DNA of 64,000 nucleotides from TMED109 sp002684605 (GCA_913046335.1 CAJWSU010000002.1:124001-188000), one strand, 5' to 3'; counted from the stretch's first letter, positions 1 to 9,408 are shown. Numbers and translations are program-made. Notes: generated from the sequence alone by a model not told the origin.

Positions 1-2
1 TA

Positions 3-362
3 GGATGTAATGGAGATTGGTTTTCGCTTTTATATGCTAGATCAAGGGTTGTTCATGCTGCTGCTGGTGCAGGTATTGATAGTATTGATGTGCCTTTTTT
101 AGATCTAGAAGATATGAAAGGTATGAATACAGAAGCTCAAAAGTCAAAAAATTTAGGTTTTTCTGGAAAAGGGTCTATTCATCCCAAACAAATTGAACAG
201 TTAAATAAGGTTTTTACTCCTTCTGAAGAAGAAATTGCATATGCTAATAAAGTCATTAAGGCTTTTAATGAGGCAAGTGATGGTTTAGTAGTTGTTGATG
301 GAAAACTCATTGAAAAACCAGTTTTAAGGACAGCTCTAAAAACTATAGCAAATAGTAATTAA
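3..362 (+). CDS. HpcH/HpaI aldolase / citrate lyase beta family protein (CoA-ester lyase), 3' end
   Basis: The reading frame is open from base 3 to the TAA at 360-362, so this is the C-terminal 119 residues of a gene that starts upstream of the window. The text YARSRVVHAAAGAG, then DLEDMKGM, then GFSGKGSIHPKQI is characteristic of the HpcH/CitE TIM-barrel lyases, closest to malyl-CoA / beta-methylmalyl-CoA lyases, which split or form acyl-CoA C-C bonds. The GTG at 90 is internal and not the true start. The gene converges with the enoyl-CoA hydratase, only 1 nt from its stop. The exact substrate is not readable from this fragment. Confidence 0.85.
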   Translation, partial: GCNGDWFSLLYARSRVVHAAAGAGIDSIDVPFLDLEDMKGMNTEAQKSKNLGFSGKGSIHPKQIEQLNKVFTPSEEEIAYANKVIKAFNEASDGLVVVDGKLIEKPVLRTALKTIANSN

Positions 363-363
363 T

Positions 364-1131
364 CTATCTAAGTTTTTTTAAAAACTCTTGAACTCGTTCT
401 TTTACTTCAGGAATATCATATGATGTTTCTGCTTCATAATTTAAGCCCTCAATTTGGCCTTTATTGCGGGCTGCAGAGTAAAGGTCTTTATATGCTTTTA
501 TTGAATTAGGACTATTTTTAGCTATATTCTTTGCAATATCATGAACCTTTGTTCTCAATTCATTTAGTGGAAAGGCTTCTAAAGCTATTCCATATTCTTT
601 AGCCTGAATTCCTGATATTGTTTTTGCTGTAAAGGATAATTCCTTTGCGCGCATAATTCCAACGTATCTAGGTAATCTCTGTGTTAGGCCCCAAGAGGGT
701 CTAAAACCCAAAATAGCATGAGTATCGCCTAATTTTGCCTCATTTGCTATATATATAAGGTCAGCTGATAAAGCTAGCTCTAAGCCACCTGTATAACAAA
801 AACCATTAATCATAGAAATTACAGCTTTAGGTGAATCTTCTAGTAACTTTATTACCGCATTAGCATACGTATCTAAATCTTCTCCTACGCCTCCACTTGA
901 AATATCTGTACCATTTTCTTCTAATTGTCTTAAGTCTACTCCTGCGGAAAAAGCTTTTCCAGCACCGGTAAGAATAATTACACTTATTGTATCATTTTTA
1001 TTAAGATCTAATAATGCTGCTTTTAAATCTTTTAATAGCTCTAAAGATATCGCGTTCATTCTTTCAGGTCTATTAAGAGTTATTTCAGCAACTTTATCGT
1101 TTATATTAATTGTAATATTTTTATTTATCAT
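364..1131 (-). CDS. enoyl-CoA hydratase/isomerase (crotonase) family protein
   Basis: A 255-residue crotonase-fold protein acting on a CoA thioester. NRPERMNA near residue 20, the oxyanion-hole text AFSAGVDL near 60-67 and GFCYTGGLEL near 110-119 fit the family; Glu118 corresponds to one of the two catalytic glutamates. The second glutamate position (GxPEILLG in the classical enzyme) reads GDTHAILG, so a histidine stands there and simple hydratase activity is not assured. I chose ATG 1131, 10 nt after the stop of the upstream ligase, because homology begins there; an in-frame upstream ATG at 1182 would overlap the ligase gene. It is probably cotranscribed with that ligase. Confidence 0.85.
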   Translation of the reverse strand: MINKNITININDKVAEITLNRPERMNAISLELLKDLKAALLDLNKNDTISVIILTGAGKAFSAGVDLRQLEENGTDISSGGVGEDLDTYANAVIKLLEDSPKAVISMINGFCYTGGLELALSADLIYIANEAKLGDTHAILGFRPSWGLTQRLPRYVGIMRAKELSFTAKTISGIQAKEYGIALEAFPLNELRTKVHDIAKNIAKNSPNSIKAYKDLYSAARNKGQIEGLNYEAETSYDIPEVKERVQEFLKKLR

Positions 1132-1141
1132 AATACATTTT

Positions 1142-2707
1142 CTAACTAACTTGTTTTTTGTGACCTTCCCAAAAAGGTTCACGTAAAGTTGTTTTTAATA
1201 TTTTACCTGCTCCAGATAATGGCATTGGATCTTCTCTAAAAGATACAGATTTTGGACATTTAAATCCAGCTATAAGCTTTTTACTATGTAAAATAACATC
1301 ACTATCATTAATAGTGCTGCTTGGGTCTTTCCTTACTATAGCATGAACAGCTTCTCCCCATTCTGCATTAGGTATCCCAATTACTGCACATTCAATGACT
1401 CCATCTAATTGGTAAATAGCATTTTCTACTTCAGCAGAATAAATATTTTCACCTCCAGATATAATCATATCTTTTACTCTATCAACTATATAAACATAAC
1501 CTTCATCATTCATATATCCTCCATCTCCAGTATGCATCCAACCATTTCGAAGTGCTTTATCACTTAGTTCTTTTTGTCTCCAATAGCCTAGCATAACATT
1601 GGGCCCTTTAGCTGCCACTTCACCAACTTCACCTCTAGATAATTCATTATCGTTATCATCTACTATTTTAATTTCTACTCCAGCCACCGCAAGTCCAGTA
1701 GACTTAAACAAGTTTGCTTTGGGGCCTTCAAATACATGGCAATCAGGCGGAGCTATTGTAAGCAGTGGTGCTGTTTCTGTCATGCCATAGGCATGAGCAA
1801 AAGCACATTTAGGAATAACTTCCATGGCTTTTATAATTACAGATTCTGGCATAGGAGATGCGCCATATGTAATTTGTCTTAAGCTTGATAAATCATATTT
1901 TGTAACATCAGGATGGTTAACAAGCATATTTATCATAGTAGGCACCAAAAGAGTATCTGTTATAGCATAGTCTTGTATGCTATTTAATACTGCATCAGGA
2001 GAAAACCCTGGAATAAAATAATGCTGTCCAGCAACATGAGTTATAGCAATTGCTCCTGTGACATCTGCTATATGAAACATAGGTGCAGCATGGACCCATC
2101 TCGCACTATTTGGTATAGTAAGTCCAATAATTGTATTTAAAGAGTTGCTTACAAGGTTTGTGTGGCTTAGCATTACTCCTTTTGATCTTCCAGTAGTGCC
2201 GCCGGTGTAAAATAAGCCTGCTATATCATCATAAGACCTAACTGCGTCATCTATAGCATCTGATTCTTCTAAAATTGTCTCATAATTATGCATATTTTTC
2301 GGGCAATCATCATCAGACATATAGATAATTTCTTTTACAGAAGGAATCTTTCCTTCCAATCTACTTTTTTCTACTATTTCTGCAAAGGCTTTATCTACAA
2401 ATAATAAAGAGCTTTCACTATCATTTAACCAAAACTCTATTTCAGGCGGCGCTAACCTAGTATTTATAGGAACAAAAATTCCTCCTGCCCATACCGCTGC
2501 ATATAAGGATTCAAAATAACGGTCACTATTTAAAGATAAAATTGCTGACCTATCATTATCTTTAAAGCCTAATTTTTGCATTGCACCTGCAAGTTTTCCT
2601 ATTCTATTAACTGACTCTGACCATGTTCTTATTCTTTTATTATCTTGGGTGGCTAATTTGTTGCCATTGATTTGAACGGCTCTTTTAAGGGCTTGAGTTA
2701 AGTACAA
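1142..2707 (-). CDS. AMP-dependent acyl-CoA synthetase/ligase (ANL superfamily)
   Basis: A 521-residue cytoplasmic enzyme that would activate a carboxylic acid to its CoA thioester with ATP. The P-loop-like A3 motif YTGGTTGRSKG lies at 167-177, the AYGMTETAP motif is mid-protein, HTGDGGYMNDEG and DRVKDMIISGGENIYS cover the hinge region, and the C-terminal SGAGKILK places the catalytic lysine at about 502. Length and motifs match medium/long-chain or aryl acyl-CoA ligases; the substrate is not determinable. It lies upstream of the crotonase gene and downstream of a class III CoA-transferase on the same strand, which suggests a CoA-linked degradation module. Confidence 0.88.
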   Translation of the reverse strand: MYLTQALKRAVQINGNKLATQDNKRIRTWSESVNRIGKLAGAMQKLGFKDNDRSAILSLNSDRYFESLYAAVWAGGIFVPINTRLAPPEIEFWLNDSESSLLFVDKAFAEIVEKSRLEGKIPSVKEIIYMSDDDCPKNMHNYETILEESDAIDDAVRSYDDIAGLFYTGGTTGRSKGVMLSHTNLVSNSLNTIIGLTIPNSARWVHAAPMFHIADVTGAIAITHVAGQHYFIPGFSPDAVLNSIQDYAITDTLLVPTMINMLVNHPDVTKYDLSSLRQITYGASPMPESVIIKAMEVIPKCAFAHAYGMTETAPLLTIAPPDCHVFEGPKANLFKSTGLAVAGVEIKIVDDNDNELSRGEVGEVAAKGPNVMLGYWRQKELSDKALRNGWMHTGDGGYMNDEGYVYIVDRVKDMIISGGENIYSAEVENAIYQLDGVIECAVIGIPNAEWGEAVHAIVRKDPSSTINDSDVILHSKKLIAGFKCPKSVSFREDPMPLSGAGKILKTTLREPFWEGHKKQVS

Positions 2708-2774
2708 GATATACCTCCATAAATTAATAGTTTAGTGAGCATAGTTAATAATTAAAAAAAATAAATATTAAATA

Positions 2775-4010
2775 TTATAAAATAATTTTATTATCCTTCA
2801 TATCTTTGATTTCTTCATCTGTATAACCTAGTTCTGTTAAAATCTCTACATTATGTTCCCCTAATTTTGGAGCTTTAGTAGCATTCTTTCTAGGAGCATT
2901 TTCAATATTTAAGGGGGGAGCAACTACTTTAAGGTCTTTAATTAATTCTCCATCTATATCCATAAACATATTATTTAAATTAGTTTGTGGGTCTTTAATT
3001 GTATCTTCAGTTTTTACTATTTTGGTAAATACTATGCCTATAGGTATGAGCTTATCTCTAACTTCTTTATAACTTAAAGTTATAAATTTCTCTTGCAATA
3101 TTATCTTTAATTGTTTTTTATATAATTGGCGGTTATCTTTAGTATTAAACCTAGTATCTTCTAGTAGAAAATCTAAGTTAAAACTTTTTAAAAATAAGTC
3201 CCAATGTTTTTCTTCATTTGTTAAAAGCATAAAAAACAAAGTTTTATCTTTTAGGTAGTAAATGTTCCTCATCGCACTTAATGTATCCCAGTGAAAAGTA
3301 TCAATTGGATTGTGGCCAGCTAGTAATGCTTGCACTAACATAGCATTGGACCATATACCATTAGCTAAAAGAGATGTAGAAACAGTAGTACCTAATCCAG
3401 TTTTTTCTCTATTCATTAAACCAAGTAATATTGATGTAAAAAGGGATAGACCAGTAGGGTGATCTCCTCCGCCAGGAATAGGAAAAGGAGGAACTCCTTT
3501 TGCCTCATCTGTCTTTGCCCATTCCATAAGCCCAGACCTTGCAAAATAGGCTGTAGAATCTAAAGCTGTTCTTTTTGAATCAGGACCAATTTCACCATAT
3601 CCAGTTAAAGAAGCATAAATAATTTTTGGATTAATTCTTCTTATTATATCTGAAGTTAAGCCTAGTTTTTCTCTCGGTTTTCCTGGTAAATTAGTAATAA
3701 AGACATCAGACTCATTAATTAATTTCTTTAAGATTACTTGCCCATATTCTGTTTTTAAATCAATAGATAAGCTTCTTTTATTTCTATTTTCTAAAATAAA
3801 TGCCCAGTCTATATCACTTTCTGGCCATACATGTCCTCCAATTACAGCTTCTCTATAAGTATCACCGGTAAGGTGTTCAATTTTAATAACCTCAGCCCCA
3901 TAGTCTGACATAAGAGCACTTACTAAAGGTGCAGCAATAAAGCTTGCAGCATCAATAACTTTAATTCCTTTAAGAGGTAAATTTTGCAAGCTAGTATTGT
4001 CCATATTCAT
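2775..4010 (-). CDS. CaiB/BaiF (class III) CoA-transferase
   Basis: A 411-residue class III CoA-transferase, which moves CoA between carboxylic acids without ATP. Supporting text includes GIKVIDAASFIAAP at 15-28, the ENRNKRSLSIDLK segment near 74-86 and SLTGYGEIGP near 134-143. The active-site aspartate is most likely Asp151 in ALDSTAYFARSGLM, where the family has a D followed by a SGLM-type stretch. The donor and acceptor acids cannot be read from sequence. It is transcribed away from the monooxygenase gene across a 73-nt gap and lies 67 nt upstream of the ligase gene. Confidence 0.88.
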   Translation of the reverse strand: MNMDNTSLQNLPLKGIKVIDAASFIAAPLVSALMSDYGAEVIKIEHLTGDTYREAVIGGHVWPESDIDWAFILENRNKRSLSIDLKTEYGQVILKKLINESDVFITNLPGKPREKLGLTSDIIRRINPKIIYASLTGYGEIGPDSKRTALDSTAYFARSGLMEWAKTDEAKGVPPFPIPGGGDHPTGLSLFTSILLGLMNREKTGLGTTVSTSLLANGIWSNAMLVQALLAGHNPIDTFHWDTLSAMRNIYYLKDKTLFFMLLTNEEKHWDLFLKSFNLDFLLEDTRFNTKDNRQLYKKQLKIILQEKFITLSYKEVRDKLIPIGIVFTKIVKTEDTIKDPQTNLNNMFMDIDGELIKDLKVVAPPLNIENAPRKNATKAPKLGEHNVEILTELGYTDEEIKDMKDNKIIL

Positions 4011-4083
4011 TTAATTATTTAAATTATTATCTTAATAAAGTATTATAGTAATTTAAAGGAAATATTTTATAATAAGGAAATTT

Positions 4084-6000
4084 ATGGAATTAAATTTATA
4101 CAATTCTCTTAAAGACCCAAAAAAATTAATGTCTTTATTAAAAGAGGCAGATATAGCAACACTATCCTTAGTTTTATCTCATGTTACTTCTGATTTAGGT
4201 TATGTAGATAAGATTAAACCATTTGTTAAAGGAGCTTTTGATTACTCAGTAAATGTTCCTGAAGATGATGCGCATTTTATAAGAGGCAAATTAATAGAAG
4301 TTTTGCAGAAAATAACTAATAAAAACAGCAATTTAAATAGTATTAGTAATATTAAAGATGAGCATTTATCCTATATAATGAGCGCAGGAGTAGGTGCTGA
4401 AATTAAAGATGAATACATCCCAATGATGAAAGAAGAATTAGGCTTAAATGACAATTCTACTAGAGATAAATCTATAAATGATATTAAAAAACATGAATCT
4501 AAACCTTGTGTACTTATCATTGGTTCAGGGCTATGTGGTATTTTAGCTGGCATTAAACTATCTAAAGCTGGAATTCCCTTTATTATAATAGAAAAAAATG
4601 ACTCTATTGGAGGCACTTGGTATGAGAATACCTATCCTGGCTGTGGAGTTGATACACCAAATCATGTTTATGCATATTCTTTTGAACCATCATTTCATTG
4701 GGAAGAATTTTATTCAAAAAGAGATGCAATTTTAAATTACTTAAAAAAATGTGTTAAAAAATATAATCTTTTTGATCATATTCAATTAAATACAATGGTT
4801 GAAAGTACAGTATTTAATGAAATTACGAAATCTTGGGATACTTCTATTATATGCAATAATAAAAAATCTATTTTAAATTCAAACATCATTATCAGTGCTG
4901 TAGGGCAACTGAATAAGCCATCTATTCCTAATATTAAAGGTATAGGTGAATTTAATGGACCTATAATTCATACGGGTGCATGGGATGATAATTTTGATTA
5001 TAAGGATAAAAATATAGCTTTAATAGGAACAGGAGCTAGTGGCATGCAAGTTGCTCCAGAACTGGCAAAAAAAGCAAAAAGCTTAACAATATTTCAAAGA
5101 ACACCTCATTGGATAATAGCTAACCCTAATTATCATAGAAAGCTATCAAAAGGAAAAAAATGGGTATTAGAAAATATACCTTTTTATTCAAGATGGTATC
5201 GTCTTCAGCTATTTTGGGGTTTTTGTGACGGTATTCATGCTTCTTTATATAAGGATCCTAATTGGAAATTTCCAGATAGATCATTAAACAATACTAATGA
5301 ACGTTTTAGAGTGAATATGGTAAAGCACATTGAATCAATAATTGGAAATGATAAAGAGCTACTTAATAAAGTTATTCCTAATTACCCTCCATACGGTAAA
5401 AGAATGTTAATGGATAATAATTGGTTTGAAATGCTTAAGAAAGACAATGTTAAGCTTATTACGGATAAAGTTAATAGTATCACTAATTCAAGTATAAAAA
5501 CAGATGAACATACATATAAGAAAGATGCAATAGTTATGGCCACAGGTTTTAAAGCTAGTAAAATGATTTGGCCTATAAAAGTATTAGGTAAAAAAGGAAT
5601 AAACCTTAATGACTTCTGGAATAATGATAACCCCAAAGCAAATGTAGGTATTACTGTTCCAAATTTTCCTAATTTTTTTATAATGTATGGACCTAATACA
5701 AATCTAGCCCATGGTGGTAGCATAGTTTTTCACGGCGAGTGTCAAATAAGATACATATTAGGATGTATAAATTTATTATTAGAAAAAAAATATAAAACAA
5801 TGGATTGCATGCAGGAGCCTTTTGAAAAATATAATTCTAAAGTAGATGCAGAGCATTCAAAAATGGTTTGGACTCATGATAAAGTTAATAGTTGGTATAG
5901 AAATGGTACTGGAAGAGTTATTACAAATTCTCCATGGAGGCTTATAGATTATTGGAATTTTACAAAAAAACCTATAGAACAAGATTATAAATTTAATTAA
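4084..6000 (+). CDS. flavin-containing Baeyer-Villiger monooxygenase, HAPMO-like
   Basis: A 638-residue FAD/NADPH monooxygenase expected to insert oxygen next to a ketone carbonyl, giving an ester or lactone. The FAD Rossmann motif GSGLCG is at 147-152 and the NADPH motif GTGASG at 315-320. Between them, F290-x-G-x3-H-T-x2-W300 is the Baeyer-Villiger fingerprint. Residues 1-140 form an extra helical N-terminal region, and the total length matches 4-hydroxyacetophenone monooxygenase (about 640 aa) rather than the shorter cyclohexanone type. It is followed after 19 nt by a NIPSNAP gene, probably in one operon. The physiological ketone is unknown. Confidence 0.9.
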   Translation: MELNLYNSLKDPKKLMSLLKEADIATLSLVLSHVTSDLGYVDKIKPFVKGAFDYSVNVPEDDAHFIRGKLIEVLQKITNKNSNLNSISNIKDEHLSYIMSAGVGAEIKDEYIPMMKEELGLNDNSTRDKSINDIKKHESKPCVLIIGSGLCGILAGIKLSKAGIPFIIIEKNDSIGGTWYENTYPGCGVDTPNHVYAYSFEPSFHWEEFYSKRDAILNYLKKCVKKYNLFDHIQLNTMVESTVFNEITKSWDTSIICNNKKSILNSNIIISAVGQLNKPSIPNIKGIGEFNGPIIHTGAWDDNFDYKDKNIALIGTGASGMQVAPELAKKAKSLTIFQRTPHWIIANPNYHRKLSKGKKWVLENIPFYSRWYRLQLFWGFCDGIHASLYKDPNWKFPDRSLNNTNERFRVNMVKHIESIIGNDKELLNKVIPNYPPYGKRMLMDNNWFEMLKKDNVKLITDKVNSITNSSIKTDEHTYKKDAIVMATGFKASKMIWPIKVLGKKGINLNDFWNNDNPKANVGITVPNFPNFFIMYGPNTNLAHGGSIVFHGECQIRYILGCINLLLEKKYKTMDCMQEPFEKYNSKVDAEHSKMVWTHDKVNSWYRNGTGRVITNSPWRLIDYWNFTKKPIEQDYKFN

Positions 6001-6019
6001 ATTATGGAGCTAAATTATT

Positions 6020-6658
6020 ATGATTAATGAGCTTAGAATGTACACAACTCGTCCAGGCAAAATGAAAGATGTTGTAAATGCTAGTGCGACAGTTGCTCAG
6101 AAAATAAGAGGAGGAGATACTTACGGTAAGTTAATAGGGCATTGGTGGAGCGAAATAGGAAAAATGAATCAATATGTTCATATGTGGGAATATAAAGACC
6201 CTGAAGAAATGAGAAGATTAAGGTCAGAATTAGCTGCTAAGGAAGACTGGAAGAATAAGTTTGTTCCACTTGTAGGGCCCAATATTTTAACGCAAGAAAT
6301 TAGATTGTTAAGACCGTTAACAGAAATAAAAAAACCAGCGAATAGTTCAAATATATATGAGCTTAAAATTATTAAACTTAATATAGGACAATCTGCAAAA
6401 TGGGCTAAAAAATTTCTTGAAATTGTTGATTTAATAGAAAATTCTTCTATAAATATTGGTATATGGAACACTGAGTTACAGGACCCAAATGAAATAATTT
6501 CATTATGGAGTCATCCAAACTTAGAAAATATGAGTAAATACTGGTATGAATTAGAATCTAATAAAAATTGGAATGATTTTAATAATTACCAAGAGAACTC
6601 TGTAAAAAGTGAAGAAAATATAATTCTTAAGTCTTCTGCTTGTTCGCCATTACAATAA
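6020..6658 (+). CDS. NIPSNAP family protein with two tandem domains
   Basis: A 212-residue protein with two ferredoxin-like NIPSNAP repeats, roughly residues 1-100 and 107-205. MINELRMYTTRPGKM opens the first and IYELKIIKLNIGQ the second. The parallel cores HMWEYKDPEEMRRL and SLWSHPNLENMSKY each precede a conserved NW/DW-containing helix, so the gene arose by internal duplication; the second copy is more diverged. NIPSNAP proteins often sit beside catabolic oxygenase genes but have no general biochemical assignment. Its position directly behind the Baeyer-Villiger monooxygenase suggests a role with that enzyme's product or substrate. Confidence 0.8.
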   Translation: MINELRMYTTRPGKMKDVVNASATVAQKIRGGDTYGKLIGHWWSEIGKMNQYVHMWEYKDPEEMRRLRSELAAKEDWKNKFVPLVGPNILTQEIRLLRPLTEIKKPANSSNIYELKIIKLNIGQSAKWAKKFLEIVDLIENSSINIGIWNTELQDPNEIISLWSHPNLENMSKYWYELESNKNWNDFNNYQENSVKSEENIILKSSACSPLQ

Positions 6659-6682
6659 TAAATTTTTAATATAGGAAAAAAA

Positions 6683-7135
6683 ATGAAAAATTTTTTAACA
6701 TGCTTAGCAATATTATTTTTTAGTTTTTCAACTTTTGCGCATAAATTTGAAACTAATAATATGATAGTAAAACACCCATGGATGAAAACTTTTAAAAATA
6801 ATGGAGCGGGTTACTTTAAAATTGCAAATACAAGTAATGAGGATATTCATTTAGTAAAAGCTATATCTAATAATGTCAGAAAGATAGAACTGCATGAAGT
6901 TATCATAGAAGATGATGTTGCAAAAATGAGACCAACGCCTGATGGAGTAATTATTAAAGCTGGTGATATTATGGAGTTTAAACCTAAGAGCAACCACTTG
7001 ATGTTTTTTGGAATCAAAAATGATTATAAAGAGGGTGAAATGATGGAAGTTAAATTTATATTTAAAAATTTAGATGCTTTAGAAGTTAAATTTAAAGTTG
7101 AGTCTAAAAAAGCTTCTCATAAACATGATCACTAA
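6683..7135 (+). CDS. periplasmic copper chaperone PCu(A)C
   Basis: A 150-residue exported protein. Residues 1-19 form a signal peptide ending at TFA-H. The Cu(I)-binding residues of the H-x10-M-x21/22-H-x-M motif are visible as His71, Met82, His105 and Met107. The C-terminus KKASHKHDH adds further histidines that could bind copper. Family members deliver Cu(I) to the CuA or CuB site of cytochrome oxidase. It lies 24 nt after the NIPSNAP gene and before a bidirectional terminator, so it is the last gene of that unit. There is no SCO partner in the window. Confidence 0.88.
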   Translation: MKNFLTCLAILFFSFSTFAHKFETNNMIVKHPWMKTFKNNGAGYFKIANTSNEDIHLVKAISNNVRKIELHEVIIEDDVAKMRPTPDGVIIKAGDIMEFKPKSNHLMFFGIKNDYKEGEMMEVKFIFKNLDALEVKFKVESKKASHKHDH

Positions 7136-7147
7136 ATATTTTATACT

Positions 7148-7182
7148 AAAAGAGGCTTTATTCTATATATAAGGCCTCTTTT
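7148..7182. terminator. bidirectional rho-independent terminator
   Basis: AAAAGAGGC at 7148-7156 pairs perfectly with GCCTCTTTT at 7174-7182 around a 17-nt loop. It sits between the convergent copper-chaperone and aldehyde-dehydrogenase genes. The A-run and T-run flanking the GC core let it serve both strands. Confidence 0.8.
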
Positions 7183-7195
7183 AATATTATTTTAT

Positions 7196-8632
7196 TTAAG
7201 AAGCTTTTGAGATAGCTCCCATAACAGATTTTATTTCTAAGAAGTCTTCAAGTCCAAATTCTCCCCACTCGCGACCATTTCCAGACATTTTATATCCACC
7301 AAAAGGAGCCGATTGATCTCCGGGTGCATTATTAATGTGGACCATTCCTGTTCTGAGCTTAGAAGCAACCGATTTTGCATTTTCAATGTTTTCTGATGAA
7401 ACATATCCAGATAGTCCATAGATAGTTTCATTAGCAATATTAATAGCATCCTGTTCGTCTTTATATCCTAGTATACTTAAAACTGGACCAAATATTTCTT
7501 CTCTAGCAATAGTCATATCGTTAGTTACATTAGCAAAAATAGTAGGTTCAACATAATAACCTTTATTATAACCTGCAGGAGCATCTGTTCCTCCACCAAC
7601 TAGAGTTGCGCCTTCCTTAATACCTATTTCAATAAGATTTTTAATTTTGTTATATTGAACTTCACTAACAACAGGACCAATAGTAGTTGTCTCTGATTCT
7701 GGGTTTCCTACTACAATTTTATTTAAAGTATTTTTAGCAATTTCAATAACTTCATCCATTTTTGATTCAGGAACTAACATTCTAGTAGGAGCATTACATG
7801 ATTGACCTGAATTATTCATGCAATGCATAACCCCTTTGCTAACTGCTTTATTAAAATCTGCATCATGTAATAAAATATTAGCAGATTTCCCACCTAACTC
7901 TTGAGTTACTCTTTTAACTGTGTCTGCAGAAGCTTTTGCCACAGATATTCCTGCTCTAGTTGAACCAGTAAAAGACATCATATCTATATCTTTATGCTTA
8001 CTCATAGCTTCACCTACTGTAGGTCCGTCTCCATTTATCATATTATATACTCCCGGAGGAACACCTGCTTCATCTAAAATTTCTGAAAATATTATAGCAC
8101 TTAAAGGAGCAACTTCACTTGGTTTTAATATCATTGTACATCCTGCTGCTAATGCAGGGCCAACTTTACAAGCTATTTGATTAATTGGCCAATTCCATGG
8201 AGTAATAAGTCCACAGACACCAACGGGTTCTTTTCTAATTATAGTTGTATTGATTTCTGTTTCAAATTTGTATTCTTTAAGAGCTTTATATGCTTTACTT
8301 AAATGACCTAATCCAGCTGGGGCTTGTGCGTTATTAGCTAAATTAACAGGGGCGCCCATCTCACTCGTAATTGCCTTAGCTAGATCTGGCATACGTTTTT
8401 TATAAACATCCATTATTTTTTCAAATAATTCTAAACGTTCTTCTCTTGAAGTTAATGAAAATGTTAGGAATGCTTTTTTTGCTGCAACAACAGCTTTGTT
8501 TACATCCTCTTCAGACCCTAAGCTAATTTCAGAAATAATTTCTTCATTAGCAGGGTTTATAACATTTAAAGTTTTTGGAGATACTGGGTCTACCCATTCA
8601 CCATTAATATAAAATTTTTTAGTATTATTCAT
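7196..8632 (-). CDS. NAD(P)-dependent aldehyde dehydrogenase
   Basis: A 478-residue aldehyde dehydrogenase superfamily member that oxidises an aldehyde to its acid. TPWNWPINQ is at 144-152, the cofactor-site lysine region ILKPSE at 168-173, the GSTRAG turn near 223-228, the general base Glu245 in QELGGKS, and the nucleophile Cys279 in NNSGQSCNAPTR. The NSGQSCNAPTRMLVP variant is typical of a bacterial catabolic subgroup of broad aldehyde specificity. It is monocistronic or the last gene after the thi transporter, being 23 nt downstream of thiX on the same strand. The substrate is unknown. Confidence 0.9.
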   Translation of the reverse strand: MNNTKKFYINGEWVDPVSPKTLNVINPANEEIISEISLGSEEDVNKAVVAAKKAFLTFSLTSREERLELFEKIMDVYKKRMPDLAKAITSEMGAPVNLANNAQAPAGLGHLSKAYKALKEYKFETEINTTIIRKEPVGVCGLITPWNWPINQIACKVGPALAAGCTMILKPSEVAPLSAIIFSEILDEAGVPPGVYNMINGDGPTVGEAMSKHKDIDMMSFTGSTRAGISVAKASADTVKRVTQELGGKSANILLHDADFNKAVSKGVMHCMNNSGQSCNAPTRMLVPESKMDEVIEIAKNTLNKIVVGNPESETTTIGPVVSEVQYNKIKNLIEIGIKEGATLVGGGTDAPAGYNKGYYVEPTIFANVTNDMTIAREEIFGPVLSILGYKDEQDAINIANETIYGLSGYVSSENIENAKSVASKLRTGMVHINNAPGDQSAPFGGYKMSGNGREWGEFGLEDFLEIKSVMGAISKAS

Positions 8633-8655
8633 TATTTGTCCTTATTTTTAAGAGG

Positions 8656-9408
8656 TTAGTTTATGTTAGATTTTGGGTCCCATTTTGTTAATTTATTAGT
8701 TATAAAAGTAACAAGATTATATAGGATAATTGTAAAAATTGCTAAAATAATTATTGAAGCGAACATTAAATCGATTTGTACTCTACCACTAGCATAAAGC
8801 ATTATATAGCCTAATCCCTTAGAAGAGCCTACCCATTCTCCAATAACTGCACCCATTGGGGCAAAAGCTGCTGCTAATTTTAACCCAGAAGATAATTGTG
8901 GAAGGGCAAATGGTATTCTAATTTTAAATAACATCATCAATGTACTAGCTCCCATCATTTTAGCTAGATTTACGATCATAGGATCTATCCTTTTTAGACC
9001 ATCGTAAAAAGCTATAGTAATTGGAAAGTATATTATTAAGATGGTCATTATTATTTTAGACCAAATGCCATATCCTACCCAAAGAGTTAATATTGGAGCT
9101 ATAGCAAATATAGGTATTGCCTGAGTTAAAATAATGAAAGGAAGTAACCATTTTCTGGTGCTTTTAGAAATGATAAATAAAATTCCTGTATAAAGACCTA
9201 ATATTGTTCCTAGTAAAAAACCTATTATTATTTCATAAAATGTAATTAGAGAATGATAAGTTAGTAATTCTATATTATTTAATATTGATAAAAATACTAT
9301 ATATGGACTAGGTAGAATATAGGAAGGTGTTTTTGTTAAATATTGTATAGCCCACCAGAAAAGTATAAAAAAGATAAAGCTTATTAAAAATTTAATAAAA
9401 ATTCTCAT
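8656..9408 (-). CDS. thiX: ABC transporter permease, thiamin-precursor type (ThiX-like)
   Basis: A 250-residue inner-membrane permease of the SsuC/TauC/ThiX group (BPD_transp_1). It has about six hydrophobic segments, and the EAA-loop text AKMMGASTLMMLFKIRIPFALPQL is where the ATPase docks. Its start overlaps the ATPase gene by 4 nt, so the two are translationally coupled. It is assigned to pyrimidine-precursor uptake because the operon begins with a TPP riboswitch and a ThiY-like binding protein; the permease alone would not distinguish thiamin precursor from sulfonate transport. Confidence 0.8.
   Translation of the reverse strand: MRIFIKFLISFIFFILFWWAIQYLTKTPSYILPSPYIVFLSILNNIELLTYHSLITFYEIIIGFLLGTILGLYTGILFIISKSTRKWLLPFIILTQAIPIFAIAPILTLWVGYGIWSKIIMTILIIYFPITIAFYDGLKRIDPMIVNLAKMMGASTLMMLFKIRIPFALPQLSSGLKLAAAFAPMGAVIGEWVGSSKGLGYIMLYASGRVQIDLMFASIIILAIFTIILYNLVTFITNKLTKWDPKSNIN

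Noticed and set aside
1132..1182. Upstream start for the crotonase at 1182
   Set aside because: It would overlap the ligase gene by about 40 nt and adds basic residues not seen in the family; ATG 1131 fits.
5382..5723. Minus-strand open frame of 113 codons inside the monooxygenase gene
   Set aside because: It is antisense to strongly conserved coding sequence, with no recognisable protein features or ribosome binding site; treated as a shadow.
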